Shown: piece after piece, positions 43,914-52,683 of the stretch
Numbering within the stretch: the stretch's first letter is position 1
Layout: the number at the start of each line of letters is the position of its first letter
Assembly: GCA_030123525.1 (NCBI GenBank)
Contig: CP126125.1
Location: 3,410,001 to 3,474,000, forward strand
Direction of reading: 5' to 3'
Length of the DNA: 64,000 bases
Source of the DNA: ELB16-189 sp018266435
Lineage (GTDB): Bacteria > Bacteroidota > Bacteroidia > Cytophagales > Cyclobacteriaceae
Translations under genes and position numbers: made by a program
The notes under the pieces: generated by a model
Seen by the model: only the letters and a program-made list of their open reading frames with translations
What the model was told of the DNA's origin: nothing
Databases searched by the model: none

Positions 43914-44393
43914 TTAATATTTTTTCAGGAGTATTTTTAGTTCAACGTCAAGGCGATCCATTTCATCGAGATTCCCTAATTTATAGTATCCACGAATTCG
44001 TTTTTGATTATCTATCAGAACAATGTCATAGGGAGGTTTTAAAAAAAAGATACAATTCTTAAGAAAATCTTCGCTGCATTGCCTGCAGCCTTGTTTCAGA
44101 ATCTCAAGTTTTTCTTCATTTATTAAATCTTTCATCCAACCGGGTTCTCGTTCTTGAGAAAACGAAAATATGATAACTGTACTTTTACGGTTCCATTTTT
44201 CCAAAACAGAATCAGGTACAAAATATTGGCCTTTTACCGTGAATTGACAACCGGTTGCAAGTGTGTCTGATGAAACTCCTTTGGTGTAAAAAATAGGAAT
44301 ATCAAATTCGTTCTTACCAAAAATTTTTAAAAACAGAAAAATAAAAATTGGTAATACGAGAGCCAAAAACAGGTAGATTGTTTTTCTTTTCAC
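43914..44393 (-). CDS. SCO-like protein lacking the CxxxC copper motif
   Basis: A 159-residue membrane-anchored protein (one helix at about residues 8-26). GKNEFDIPIFY after the anchor and the ending VLIDNQKRIRGYY..DRLDVELKILLKKY match the thioredoxin-fold SCO proteins encoded at this position in Bacteroidota oxidase clusters. The diagnostic SCO CxxxC is absent; C49 (counting from the GTG start), a CRQC pair (103-106) and C114 remain. GTG at 44393 was chosen, because an ATG at 44426 lies inside a terminator hairpin. Whether it still handles copper is unclear. Confidence 0.7.
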   Translation of the reverse strand: MKRKTIYLFLALVLPIFIFLFLKIFGKNEFDIPIFYTKGVSSDTLATGCQFTVKGQYFVPDSVLEKWNRKSTVIIFSFSQEREPGWMKDLINEEKLEILKQGCRQCSEDFLKNCIFFLKPPYDIVLIDNQKRIRGYYKLGNLDEMDRLDVELKILLKKY

Positions 44394-44400
44394 GCTATTC

Positions 44401-44436
44401 AAAAAAAGAAGGCTAAAGTTTTGCACTTTAGCCTTC
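44401..44436 (-). terminator. Terminator of the ACIII-oxidase operon
   Basis: An 11-base stem (44408-44418 with 44426-44436) with a seven-base loop; on the minus strand it is followed by seven T residues. It lies 23 bases past the subunit IV stop. Confidence 0.9.
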
Positions 44437-44458
44437 GCATGTATCTTACTTCAGTCTA

Positions 44459-44797
44459 TTAAAAACTTAAAAAATTAATATCTGCCATTTTAGTTCCTTC
44501 GTAAACTAATGCAATGAGCATCCAGACAATGAAAATAATAGGAACCATAATTGACCAAATCAGTGCTTTAACTTCATGCCTCAGGTGCATGAACTCACCC
44601 ACAATGTAAAATGCTTTTATTATTGTCATGCCCACAAAAATGGAAGTCTTCATTACACCGGAGTGCATAGAAAAGGCAACAATAAATTCAAAAATTGTAA
44701 CCACTAACATAATGCCGGCCACCTTCCAAAGATGGGCAATTTTTTCCTTGTCAGGGGGAATGACAACTACTTGCGGTTCGTTTGAATGATGCTCCAT
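44459..44797 (-). CDS. Cytochrome c oxidase subunit IV-like protein
   Basis: A 112-residue protein with three membrane helices, of the prokaryotic COX4 type, with the conserved GEFMHLRHE stretch. It is the last gene of the operon before the terminator. The ATG at 44797 (MEHHSNEP) was chosen over an upstream start at 44848, which adds 17 residues overlapping the preceding gene. Such small subunits stabilise the oxidase and have no catalytic residues. Confidence 0.9.
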   Translation of the reverse strand: MEHHSNEPQVVVIPPDKEKIAHLWKVAGIMLVVTIFEFIVAFSMHSGVMKTSIFVGMTIIKAFYIVGEFMHLRHEVKALIWSIMVPIIFIVWMLIALVYEGTKMADINFLSF

Positions 44798-44811
44798 ATA
44801 CTTATTAATTT

Positions 44812-45576
44812 TTATACCAGATAAAAGAAAGTAAATACAAAAACCCATACCAAATCAACAAAGTGCCAGTACAATCCTACCTTCTCCACCATTTCATAAC
44901 TTCCTCTGCGATCATACATCCCTGTAACGGTTCGGTAATAAATCAAAAAATTCAGCAACACTCCGCTAAATACGTGGAAGCCGTGAAAGCCTGTAATAAA
45001 GAAAAAGAAATCAGCAAAATCATGAGGACCATATTGGTTTTCATGAAGACCTGCACCGTGTATCACACGGGTAGTCCAACTTCCATTTACAAACTCTCTG
45101 ATGGTTGTTCCTGCCTCCGTTCCAATAATAAAGTGTGTCCATTCCCAAGCCTGACAGCTTAAGAAAGTAATTCCACCAAGGATGGTCCAAAGCATCCATT
45201 TTTCAACAGCTTTACGATCCATGCGATGACCAGCTTCTACTGCCAGCACCATCGTTACACTTGACATGATCAGAACGAAGGTCATGATCCCCACAAACAC
45301 GAGTGGCAAATTTACGCCATGAAAAAAGGGTACCGCTTCGAATACTTTTTCAGGTACAGGCCAATATTCATTGGAAAAGACAAATTTTGCGTGATCGCCC
45401 GTATAAGCCGGATGTGACGAACGGATCAATCCGTAGGTAACTAATAACCCTGAAAAAGTAAATGCATCAGAAAGGAGAAAAAACCACATCATGAGTTTGC
45501 CGTAGCTTACGCCCATGGGCGATACTCCGCCATCCCATGCACTCCTACCCGAAATTGTTGCTGCTGGTTGTGACAT
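44812..45576 (-). CDS. ctaE: Cytochrome c oxidase subunit III (first copy, seven-helix type)
   Basis: A 254-residue heme-copper oxidase subunit III with about six membrane helices. Typical signatures are WFFLLSDAFTFSGLLVTYG, TWEWTHF-like WEWTHFIIG, FFFITGFHGFHVFSGV and YWHFVDLVWVFVF near the end. Subunit III supports proton uptake and stability of subunit I. A shorter paralog lies 10 bases upstream; having two in tandem is normal in Bacteroidota clusters. Confidence 0.94.
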   Translation of the reverse strand: MSQPAATISGRSAWDGGVSPMGVSYGKLMMWFFLLSDAFTFSGLLVTYGLIRSSHPAYTGDHAKFVFSNEYWPVPEKVFEAVPFFHGVNLPLVFVGIMTFVLIMSSVTMVLAVEAGHRMDRKAVEKWMLWTILGGITFLSCQAWEWTHFIIGTEAGTTIREFVNGSWTTRVIHGAGLHENQYGPHDFADFFFFITGFHGFHVFSGVLLNFLIYYRTVTGMYDRRGSYEMVEKVGLYWHFVDLVWVFVFTFFYLV

Positions 45577-45586
45577 ATTGAAAAAT

Positions 45587-46174
45587 TTACCTGTACAATA
45601 ATAAGAAGACGAACAAATATAGCCAAAGGCCTCCTAAAAAATGCCAATAAGTTGTGCACATCTCCATCTTAGTCATGTTTCCTGATGAGATTTTATCTTT
45701 AAAAGCTGCCGCCAACATAATTAAAAGAAATATGATGGCACTAAGCAAATGCAGAGCATGTAGGCCAGTGATGATATACAGAAACGAGCCCGATGGATTA
45801 CCCACCAAATAAACATTAGCCTGAACTAATTGCCTCCATCCAATAAATTGAACAACAAGAAATGCAAGCCCCAGAATGGCCGTAAAGGAGATAAGCTTCT
45901 TTACTTTTCCTAATTCATTTTGCTTAGCTGATCCATAGGCCATCTGCATGAAAATGCTACTTACCACAATAATGACTGAAGAAATGTAAAAAGAAACAGG
46001 TAACTCAAAATACAACCAGTTTCCTTCGGCCTGACGAACAATGTACGCTGAAGTAACAGACATAAACATCATCATAACAGTTACCAACAATAACCACATC
46101 CCAAATTTTTTGGGGTTCATGGCCAGCGGTCTCTTCGGCTCTTCAACAATCCTTAAATCTGCTGTATTCTCCAT
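45587..46174 (-). CDS. Cytochrome c oxidase subunit III (second copy, short type)
   Basis: A 195-residue subunit III paralog with five membrane helices. The landmarks MWLLLVTVMMMFMSVTSAYIVR, YIITGLHALHLLSAI and TYWHFLGGLWLYLFVFL match the family; the first two helices of longer relatives are missing. It lies two bases after ctaB and ten bases before the longer paralog. Confidence 0.92.
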   Translation of the reverse strand: MENTADLRIVEEPKRPLAMNPKKFGMWLLLVTVMMMFMSVTSAYIVRQAEGNWLYFELPVSFYISSVIIVVSSIFMQMAYGSAKQNELGKVKKLISFTAILGLAFLVVQFIGWRQLVQANVYLVGNPSGSFLYIITGLHALHLLSAIIFLLIMLAAAFKDKISSGNMTKMEMCTTYWHFLGGLWLYLFVFLLLYR

Positions 46175-46176
46175 AA

Positions 46177-47064
46177 TTAAATTTTATCCAACAAATAAGC
46201 GATCTGCACAATGGGCAAATACAAAAATGAACCAAACATAATCCGTAAGGCTGATTTACGATTTCCTGTTTTCATTAACGAAAATGTTTGTGAAAAAAAT
46301 GCAGCTCCACAAACTGTCGCAACTATGGCAGAGTTCAACCCGGTTAGCCCAAATCGTGCCGGTAATAGTCCCAGCGGGATAAGGAACATGGTATAGACCA
46401 TAATCTGAATAGCCGTGTTCAGGTCTCGGCCGCCTCCTGACGGTAAGAGCTTAAATCCTGCTTTTTTATAATCGTCATCCGCTACCCATGCGATTGCCCA
46501 AAAATGAGGAAACTGCCAAACAAACTGGATTGAAAAAATAATCATGGCTTCATGGCTTATTGTTCCTGTAGCCGCAATCCACCCGAGCAAAGGAGGCAGC
46601 GCTCCAGGAATAGCCCCCACAAATACCGCTATTGGCCCTACTCGCTTCAACGGTGTGTACACAAAACTATATAACACCATCGATACAAAAGACAATGCAA
46701 CCGTAGCAGTATTGGTATAGACTGATAAGATAATAAAACTCAACGCCATACAAATGACCGCGAAAGCAATTGCTTCATTTACCGAAACACGTCCCGTGGG
46801 AAGTGGCCGGTGCATTGTCCGTGTCATTACTTTATCCAGATCTTTTTCAATTATTTGATTAATGCACACCGAAGCACCTGAAAGAAGAAGCCCTCCAAGT
46901 GTCAGCATAAACAGAGTAATCCAGTTTACGTTGCCATGAGTAGCTAGCCCATAACCAAAAGCGCATGAAAAGGCTACCAACAAAGAAAGCCTCATCTTTA
47001 AAAGCTCTGCATACGCCTTTGCTTTACTGATAAATCCGATCGAAACGGAATGGGATGAGATCAT
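46177..47064 (-). CDS. ctaB: Protoheme IX farnesyltransferase (heme O synthase)
   Basis: Attaches a farnesyl group to heme b to form heme o, the precursor of heme a for the oxidase encoded in the same operon. The 295-residue UbiA-type membrane protein has nine predicted helices, NQIIEKDLDKVMTRTMHRPLP (first aspartate-rich motif, NxxxDxxxD) and a second DDDYKKAGFKLLP segment. A 105-base gap separates it from ctaD. Confidence 0.95.
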   Translation of the reverse strand: MISSHSVSIGFISKAKAYAELLKMRLSLLVAFSCAFGYGLATHGNVNWITLFMLTLGGLLLSGASVCINQIIEKDLDKVMTRTMHRPLPTGRVSVNEAIAFAVICMALSFIILSVYTNTATVALSFVSMVLYSFVYTPLKRVGPIAVFVGAIPGALPPLLGWIAATGTISHEAMIIFSIQFVWQFPHFWAIAWVADDDYKKAGFKLLPSGGGRDLNTAIQIMVYTMFLIPLGLLPARFGLTGLNSAIVATVCGAAFFSQTFSLMKTGNRKSALRIMFGSFLYLPIVQIAYLLDKI

Positions 47065-47169
47065 TTTCTTTCTAAAAAATTATCCTGCAATCAAATCGAC
47101 TAATGATCAAACGAACACCAAGTGTCACAATGAATATTAACTGCAAAAACGGTAATCCGATTGAATCGT

Positions 47170-49029
47170 TTAATGGTGCTTTTTTTCTTCAACATGAATT
47201 GTGTTTTCCACACCTTCAAGTTTTATCAATTCATTTTCTTGAGGCAAGTTAGACTCCGGTGTTTCAGAGAAAGGTACATACTGTGGTATGAAATCTTCTT
47301 TTGCACCGGGTTTACTATAGTCGTATGGCCAACGATATACCGTAGGAATTTCTCCTGGCCAATTTCCATGCCCCGGGTAACGTGGGGTTGTCCACTCCAA
47401 TGTGTTAGATCCCCAAGGATTAGCCGGAGCTAACCGTCCACGGAAGATACTATAGATGAAATTGAACAAGAAAATAAACTGAGTAAGTAAGGTAACAATG
47501 GCCGAAATGGACACGACCATGTTCAGATCAGTAAATCCACTGAATGTTTCAAAATTAGTCCAAGAATAATACCTGCGAGGGAATCCGGCAATACCTATAT
47601 AATGCATCGGGAAAAACACCATGTACACACCTATAAACGTAATCCAGAAATGTACATACCCAAGTTTCTCATTCATCATACGCCCAAACATTTTGGGAAA
47701 CCAATGATATACACCTGCCAGCATACCAAAGAAAGATGCACTGCCCATTACCAAATGAAAGTGAGCCACCACAAAGTAGGTGTCATGTAATTGAATATCC
47801 ACAGAAGAGTTGCCTAAGAATATTCCGGTTATACCACCGGTAAAGAAAAATGAAACCAACCCAATGGAGAAGAGCATGGCCGGAGTAAACCGGATATTGC
47901 CTCTCCACATCGTAGTAACATAGTTGAATATTTTTACTGCAGAAGGCAACGCAATAATAAGCGTGAGCAACATAAAGATAGATCCTAAGAAAGGGTTCAT
48001 CCCTGTAACAAACATGTGGTGTGCCCAAACCACAAATGAAAGAATAGCAATGGCCAATAATGAACCAACCATCGCACGATAACCGAATATGGGTTTGCGT
48101 GAATTAGTTGAGATAATTTCTGAAGTGATCCCCAGCGTGGGAAGCATCACAATGTACACTTCCGGGTGACCTAAAAACCAAAACAAATGTTGGAATAATA
48201 CCGGGCTGCCTCCCTGATTAGGCAGGGCCTCGCCACCAATGTATATGTCAGACAAATAAAAACTCGTTCCAAAACTGCGGTCAAAAATCAACAACAATAC
48301 AGCGGCAAACAATACCGGAAAGGATAAAAGACCAACTACGGCTGTAATCAAGAAAGCCCAAATAGTAAGGGGTAATTTAGTAAATGACATGCCCACTGTC
48401 CGTAAGTTGATCACTGTTGTGATATAGTTAATACCCCCCAATAGTGAACTGATAATAAAAAATGCCATGGCAATCAACCACATAGTCATGCCTAACCCTG
48501 ATCCTGAAATGGCTTGAGGCAATGCACTCAGAGGAGGGTAAATTGTCCATCCTCCGCCCGCAGGGCCAGTTGAGATAAACAATGATGAGAACATGATACA
48601 ACTCGACAAAAAGAAAAACCAATACGAAAGCATGTTCATAAAACCGGATGCCATATCTCTTGCCCCAATTTGCAGCGGAATCAGAAAATTGCTGAATGTA
48701 CCGCTCAAACCGGCTGTTAGTACAAAAAACACCATGATGGTACCGTGCATGGTTACCAATGCCAGATAAAACTCAGGGTCTATTTTACCCTCAGCTGTTA
48801 TCCAACCACCAAGCAAAGGTTTCAACCAAGATAAATTTGCATCTGGAAACCCTAACTGTAAACGGAATAGGACTGAAAACGTACCACCAATCAAAGCCCA
48901 CGCCATACCCGTGATCAGGAATTGCTTGGCAATTACTTTGTGGTCTTCGCTAAAAATATAGTTTGTCCAAAAATTGCCATGGTGTTCATGCCCATGGTCA
49001 TTGTGTGAATGATTCTCCATTGTTGACAT
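47170..49029 (-). CDS. ctaD: Cytochrome c oxidase subunit I
   Basis: Catalytic subunit with heme a and the heme a3-CuB centre. The 619-residue product has 12 helices, HPEVYIVMLP (CuB His and cross-linked Tyr), WAHHMF (CuB His pair) and DTYFVVAHFHLVMGS (heme ligands). These are the features of an A-type proton-pumping oxidase. A histidine-rich N-terminus (SHNDHGHEHHG) precedes the first helix. ctaC ends two bases upstream. Confidence 0.97.
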   Translation of the reverse strand: MSTMENHSHNDHGHEHHGNFWTNYIFSEDHKVIAKQFLITGMAWALIGGTFSVLFRLQLGFPDANLSWLKPLLGGWITAEGKIDPEFYLALVTMHGTIMVFFVLTAGLSGTFSNFLIPLQIGARDMASGFMNMLSYWFFFLSSCIMFSSLFISTGPAGGGWTIYPPLSALPQAISGSGLGMTMWLIAMAFFIISSLLGGINYITTVINLRTVGMSFTKLPLTIWAFLITAVVGLLSFPVLFAAVLLLIFDRSFGTSFYLSDIYIGGEALPNQGGSPVLFQHLFWFLGHPEVYIVMLPTLGITSEIISTNSRKPIFGYRAMVGSLLAIAILSFVVWAHHMFVTGMNPFLGSIFMLLTLIIALPSAVKIFNYVTTMWRGNIRFTPAMLFSIGLVSFFFTGGITGIFLGNSSVDIQLHDTYFVVAHFHLVMGSASFFGMLAGVYHWFPKMFGRMMNEKLGYVHFWITFIGVYMVFFPMHYIGIAGFPRRYYSWTNFETFSGFTDLNMVVSISAIVTLLTQFIFLFNFIYSIFRGRLAPANPWGSNTLEWTTPRYPGHGNWPGEIPTVYRWPYDYSKPGAKEDFIPQYVPFSETPESNLPQENELIKLEGVENTIHVEEKKHH

Positions 49030-49031
49030 TG

Positions 49032-50096
49032 TTATTTCAGGGTTACTGAATTTACTGCTTGTACTCCATACATTGGCAAACCTGCCTTAATTGCTGCGGC
49101 CTCTTTCAAATTATCAGGCACATACTTCATATACTCGGGATTTTGCTTCAGCCAAGGTGTTTGTGAAGCCATCCATTTATCGTATTCTTCGGGTTCAACC
49201 ACTACAACCGGAAAACGCATAGAGAAGTGACCACGGCCACATACCTCGGTACAAGCCATTTCATAATTGAAATTGGCGTTACCCGTTTCTGTCCGCATAT
49301 CTTCAGTAGTTTTAGTAGGGGTAAATTTGAATTGCGTTTCCATACCCGGCACAGCATCCATCTTCACCCTGAAATGAGGAAGAAACACACTGTGTATTAC
49401 GTCTTTCGCCCTGATCTTGAGCAACACTTCTTTTCCTTTAGGCAAATACAAAGTCAATGATTTAAAGTCATCAAAAGAATTTTTATCTGTTAAGTCAAGC
49501 CCAAATTCATTAGAGGCATCAATTAGTTTATAATTATGCTTACCCAGTTCCTTGTCTTTTACCCCCGGGTAACGGGCCGTCCAGGCAAACTGCTGCCCCA
49601 CCATCTCGATGACGACTGCATCTTTAGAAGCCGGTCCGGTAATATCATTCCATACCTTCATGCCTTTAACAATCAGAAGCACTAAAAGTATAGCTGGAAT
49701 AACTGTCCAGGTAATCTCCAAATAATGGTTATCGGGAAAAAATTCAGCCTTACGGTTTTTATCATAACGATAAGCAAAGGTGAACCAAAACATGGCAACG
49801 AAAATGATAACAAACGCAATCAATGTAACTACCATGGTAATCCAAAAAAGTCGATCGGTTACTTCTCCGTGTACAGAGGCCAGAGGTGGCTCATAGGTAC
49901 CCCACTTTTTAAAAGAATAATAGAAAAACCCGGCTAAACCTAAGATCATGAAGAGCAGGAGTAAAACAGCATTAATGTTATTCCACGAGTTGTCGTCCTG
50001 TTTTCCCTTAACCACTCCCATCAGGCTGCTGATGCGAAGAATCATATAAATAATTCCTAGCAACAAAATAACCGCTAAAACGATAATCATGCTCAT
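49032..50096 (-). CDS. ctaC: Cytochrome c oxidase subunit II
   Basis: Carries the CuA centre that accepts electrons from the ACIII hemes. The 354-residue product has an N-terminal helix, two further membrane helices, and a cupredoxin domain with C282, C286, H290 and M293 in CTEVCGRGHFSM. There is no fused cytochrome c domain and no CxxCH. The C-terminal tail after the CuA site is about 60 residues longer than in minimal subunits II. Confidence 0.95.
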   Translation of the reverse strand: MSMIIVLAVILLLGIIYMILRISSLMGVVKGKQDDNSWNNINAVLLLLFMILGLAGFFYYSFKKWGTYEPPLASVHGEVTDRLFWITMVVTLIAFVIIFVAMFWFTFAYRYDKNRKAEFFPDNHYLEITWTVIPAILLVLLIVKGMKVWNDITGPASKDAVVIEMVGQQFAWTARYPGVKDKELGKHNYKLIDASNEFGLDLTDKNSFDDFKSLTLYLPKGKEVLLKIRAKDVIHSVFLPHFRVKMDAVPGMETQFKFTPTKTTEDMRTETGNANFNYEMACTEVCGRGHFSMRFPVVVVEPEEYDKWMASQTPWLKQNPEYMKYVPDNLKEAAAIKAGLPMYGVQAVNSVTLK

Positions 50097-50116
50097 ATCA
50101 AAATTCTTTAAAATCC

Positions 50117-51490
50117 TTAAATGTTGTGGTGCAAACTTTCATCCATCATCGGGTGATGTGTAGCGATCAACCGTGCTTTTGAAAGTGAGTTCAACGTCAC
50201 ATAAATAAATACTGCAACAAAAATCAGAGACAATCCTATTTCAAGGAATCCCACTCCCCCGTTATTTTTCATTATTCCCGGAGTTATCATATTATAGAAA
50301 TCAAACCAATGACCGATGATCACAATAACGCAAACCAACTTCAACGTTGAGTTAAATCGTTTTGCATCGCGTGTCATTAGTAACAAAAATGGTAATACAA
50401 AATTTAAAATAAGGTTTGTGTAAAAAATCCATTTATACGGCTGATTTTTCATCTGCGAAACGAAATAAACCGTTTCCTCAGGAATATTCGCATAGTAAAT
50501 CAACAGAAACTGACCAAACCAAATGTATGTCCAGAAAATACTGAATGCGAAAATAAATTTACCTAAGTCATGAATGTGATTAGCATTTACCATTTTTAAA
50601 TAACCAGCTTCTTTAATGTAGATCAGAAAAATAGTGATTACTGACAACCCGGTAACCCACCAACTGGCAAATACATACCATCCAAACAGGGTGCTGTACC
50701 AATGTGTATCTATGCTCATCACCCAATCCCAGGCCGCAACAGAAGAAGACACGGCAAAAATAACCAAAAAAATTGCCGAGAATTTACGAGCAGAATACCA
50801 ATGCGTAACGGCTCCATCCTCGTCTTCCGCCAGCATTTCTCTTTTGATCCATACAAAAAACAAATACCACAAACCAAAAAAAACAACCAAACGTAAAATA
50901 AAAAAGATGGGAAAAGAGCCATGTGCCAAAGGCCAATAAAAAAATCCACCTTTTCCATCAATGATCTTGTCATACTGCTGACTGGTTGGGTCGTATAAAT
51001 CTTTGTGCAGCCAGTGAAATATATCACCACCCCCCACAATCCAAACTACAAGCATAATAATACCAGCTAACGGTATCCAACTGCCCATAGCCAACGGTAT
51101 ACGTTTAATAGATGCTGACCACCCTACCTGAGCCGCATATTGTACTGCCACAAAAAATAAACCGATAATACCTATGCCCAGAAAAAATATACTGTTTTGC
51201 CAAAGAGAAGTGTATATTCTTTTTAACCAAACAGGGCTTCCATGGTGGGTCTCGGCTGATGCTTTTTCAACCTCATGTGTATCTTGCGAAGCAAGGCTTG
51301 CCGTAAGTGATTTCGATATTTCTGTTGACGCATGTTCATGGCTTCCCTCGTGATCGCCAGAGCGCATAGCCTGAAAAACTCCAAATACAAACAGCAGGAG
51401 ACCTACTGCTGCCAGGATAAATATCTTACGCTTTGTTTCAGGCTTAAAAATGTAATTCTCGTCTGCTATCGTTGTTGTTGCGTGGTGCAT
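50117..51490 (-). CDS. actF: Alternative Complex III, ActF membrane subunit
   Basis: A 457-residue quinone-binding membrane subunit with about ten helices, related to ActC/NrfD. An extra loop rich in His, Ser and Glu (about 40-75) is probably exposed. HWYSTLFGWYVFASWW and WFGQFLLIYYANIPEET are typical ActF segments. ATG at 51490 (MHHATTTIADENYIF) was chosen over 51520, since it avoids a 26-base overlap with actE and begins the conserved N-terminus. Confidence 0.92.
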   Translation of the reverse strand: MHHATTTIADENYIFKPETKRKIFILAAVGLLLFVFGVFQAMRSGDHEGSHEHASTEISKSLTASLASQDTHEVEKASAETHHGSPVWLKRIYTSLWQNSIFFLGIGIIGLFFVAVQYAAQVGWSASIKRIPLAMGSWIPLAGIIMLVVWIVGGGDIFHWLHKDLYDPTSQQYDKIIDGKGGFFYWPLAHGSFPIFFILRLVVFFGLWYLFFVWIKREMLAEDEDGAVTHWYSARKFSAIFLVIFAVSSSVAAWDWVMSIDTHWYSTLFGWYVFASWWVTGLSVITIFLIYIKEAGYLKMVNANHIHDLGKFIFAFSIFWTYIWFGQFLLIYYANIPEETVYFVSQMKNQPYKWIFYTNLILNFVLPFLLLMTRDAKRFNSTLKLVCVIVIIGHWFDFYNMITPGIMKNNGGVGFLEIGLSLIFVAVFIYVTLNSLSKARLIATHHPMMDESLHHNI

Positions 51491-51494
51491 ATAA

Positions 51495-52151
51495 TCAGTT
51501 CTTTTGAAGTTCTTTAACATACTTAGCTATCTTCCAACGGTCTTCTTCGCTTACCTGCGATCCATGTGCTCCCATCAATCCTTTTCCGTAGGTAATTACA
51601 TGGAAAATATGGCCTTCTGTTATGTTTTTGTAAGCATCCCCTCTTAAGTTAGCAACACCGGGGTATGAACTATGTTCTTCTCCATTAATTTTTGCTCCTT
51701 GTGCCACCTTACCATCTCCTCCGCCCTTAGCGCCATGGCAATGTTTGCAATATGTCTCGTATAAAACCTTGCCTTGTTCTAAAACTATACCTGTTGTGTC
51801 TTTAATTGGGTTGATCAATTTATCAGCTGCTGCTAATCCTTGCTCATCGTTCGTTCCCCGGTAAGGAAGCCACCCGTGTGCATCTCTCCTAACCACGTTT
51901 TTAGGAGGCTGACGTAAATTCATTTTGTAAGGATTGTAAGGATTTGAATTAAAAAATTCTCCTTTCCGGTTATCCAATGCTTCAAAGTACCAACCGGCAT
52001 TTTCATCGGTAATTTGAATGAGTGGTTCGTAGGCCACTGAGTGGTACATGTTGGGAGCATATTCAAGCCCTTGATAGTCTCCACCTGCTTTGCACCCCGC
52101 TAGGGCTACTGCAGCAGAAACTCCTATGAGTAAATTCGTAATTGATCGCAT
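51495..52151 (-). CDS. actE: Alternative Complex III, ActE monoheme cytochrome c lipoprotein
   Basis: A 218-residue lipoprotein (lipobox LAGC, C20) with one heme-c site, C135-K-H-C138-H139, and a likely axial Met in GLMGAHGS. It is anchored to the periplasmic face and passes electrons within ACIII or toward the oxidase. Length and position between actD and actF agree with the family. Confidence 0.94.
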   Translation of the reverse strand: MRSITNLLIGVSAAVALAGCKAGGDYQGLEYAPNMYHSVAYEPLIQITDENAGWYFEALDNRKGEFFNSNPYNPYKMNLRQPPKNVVRRDAHGWLPYRGTNDEQGLAAADKLINPIKDTTGIVLEQGKVLYETYCKHCHGAKGGGDGKVAQGAKINGEEHSSYPGVANLRGDAYKNITEGHIFHVITYGKGLMGAHGSQVSEEDRWKIAKYVKELQKN

Positions 52152-52157
52152 ATCGAA

Positions 52158-52682
52158 TTAAAAATTCTTTTCGTTTACTTCTGAAGCACCCTGATCTTTT
52201 AACATCCGGCTGATTTCTTCTTTGCTTAATTTATTGTCGGCCAAATCCACTGCCATTACGTGTTTATCATCAGTGCTGCGAAGATCAAATTGACGCGGCC
52301 AGCCATACGGCTTCATGTTGCTTACAATTAAAAAAGTAATCACCATACCAAAAGCCGAAAGCAGCACGGTAAACTCAAAAGTTACGGGTATAAAGGGTGG
52401 TAATGAGGCGTGATTTTTTCCGCCTATATCCATCGGCCAATCATATCCTAACATCCAAATTTGAGTAAATAATGCCAGGCAAGTTCCTGTCAAGCCAAAC
52501 ATAAAAGCAGCAATGGGTAATCTGGTTCTGCGATACCCCAGCGCTTCGTCCAATCCGTGTACCGGAAATGGGGAATATACTTCATGGATGCGAAGTCCTT
52601 TCTCACGCACGTTTTCTACCGCGTGAACTAATACGTCTTCATCATCAAAAATTCCGACTACAAAATTTTTATCGTGTTCCAT
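52158..52682 (-). CDS. actD: Alternative Complex III, ActD (DUF3341) subunit
   Basis: A 174-residue DUF3341 protein. A soluble N-terminal part (VVGIFDDEDVLVHAVENVREKG) is followed by two membrane helices (about 60-80 and 100-122). It bridges the other ACIII subunits and has no redox cofactor. actC ends one base upstream. Confidence 0.93.
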   Translation of the reverse strand: MEHDKNFVVGIFDDEDVLVHAVENVREKGLRIHEVYSPFPVHGLDEALGYRRTRLPIAAFMFGLTGTCLALFTQIWMLGYDWPMDIGGKNHASLPPFIPVTFEFTVLLSAFGMVITFLIVSNMKPYGWPRQFDLRSTDDKHVMAVDLADNKLSKEEISRMLKDQGASEVNEKNF

Positions 52683-52683
52683 A

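Noticed and set aside
44394..44426. ATG at 44426 as the start of the SCO-like gene
   Set aside because: It lies within the terminator hairpin of the upstream operon; GTG at 44393 begins the membrane anchor directly.
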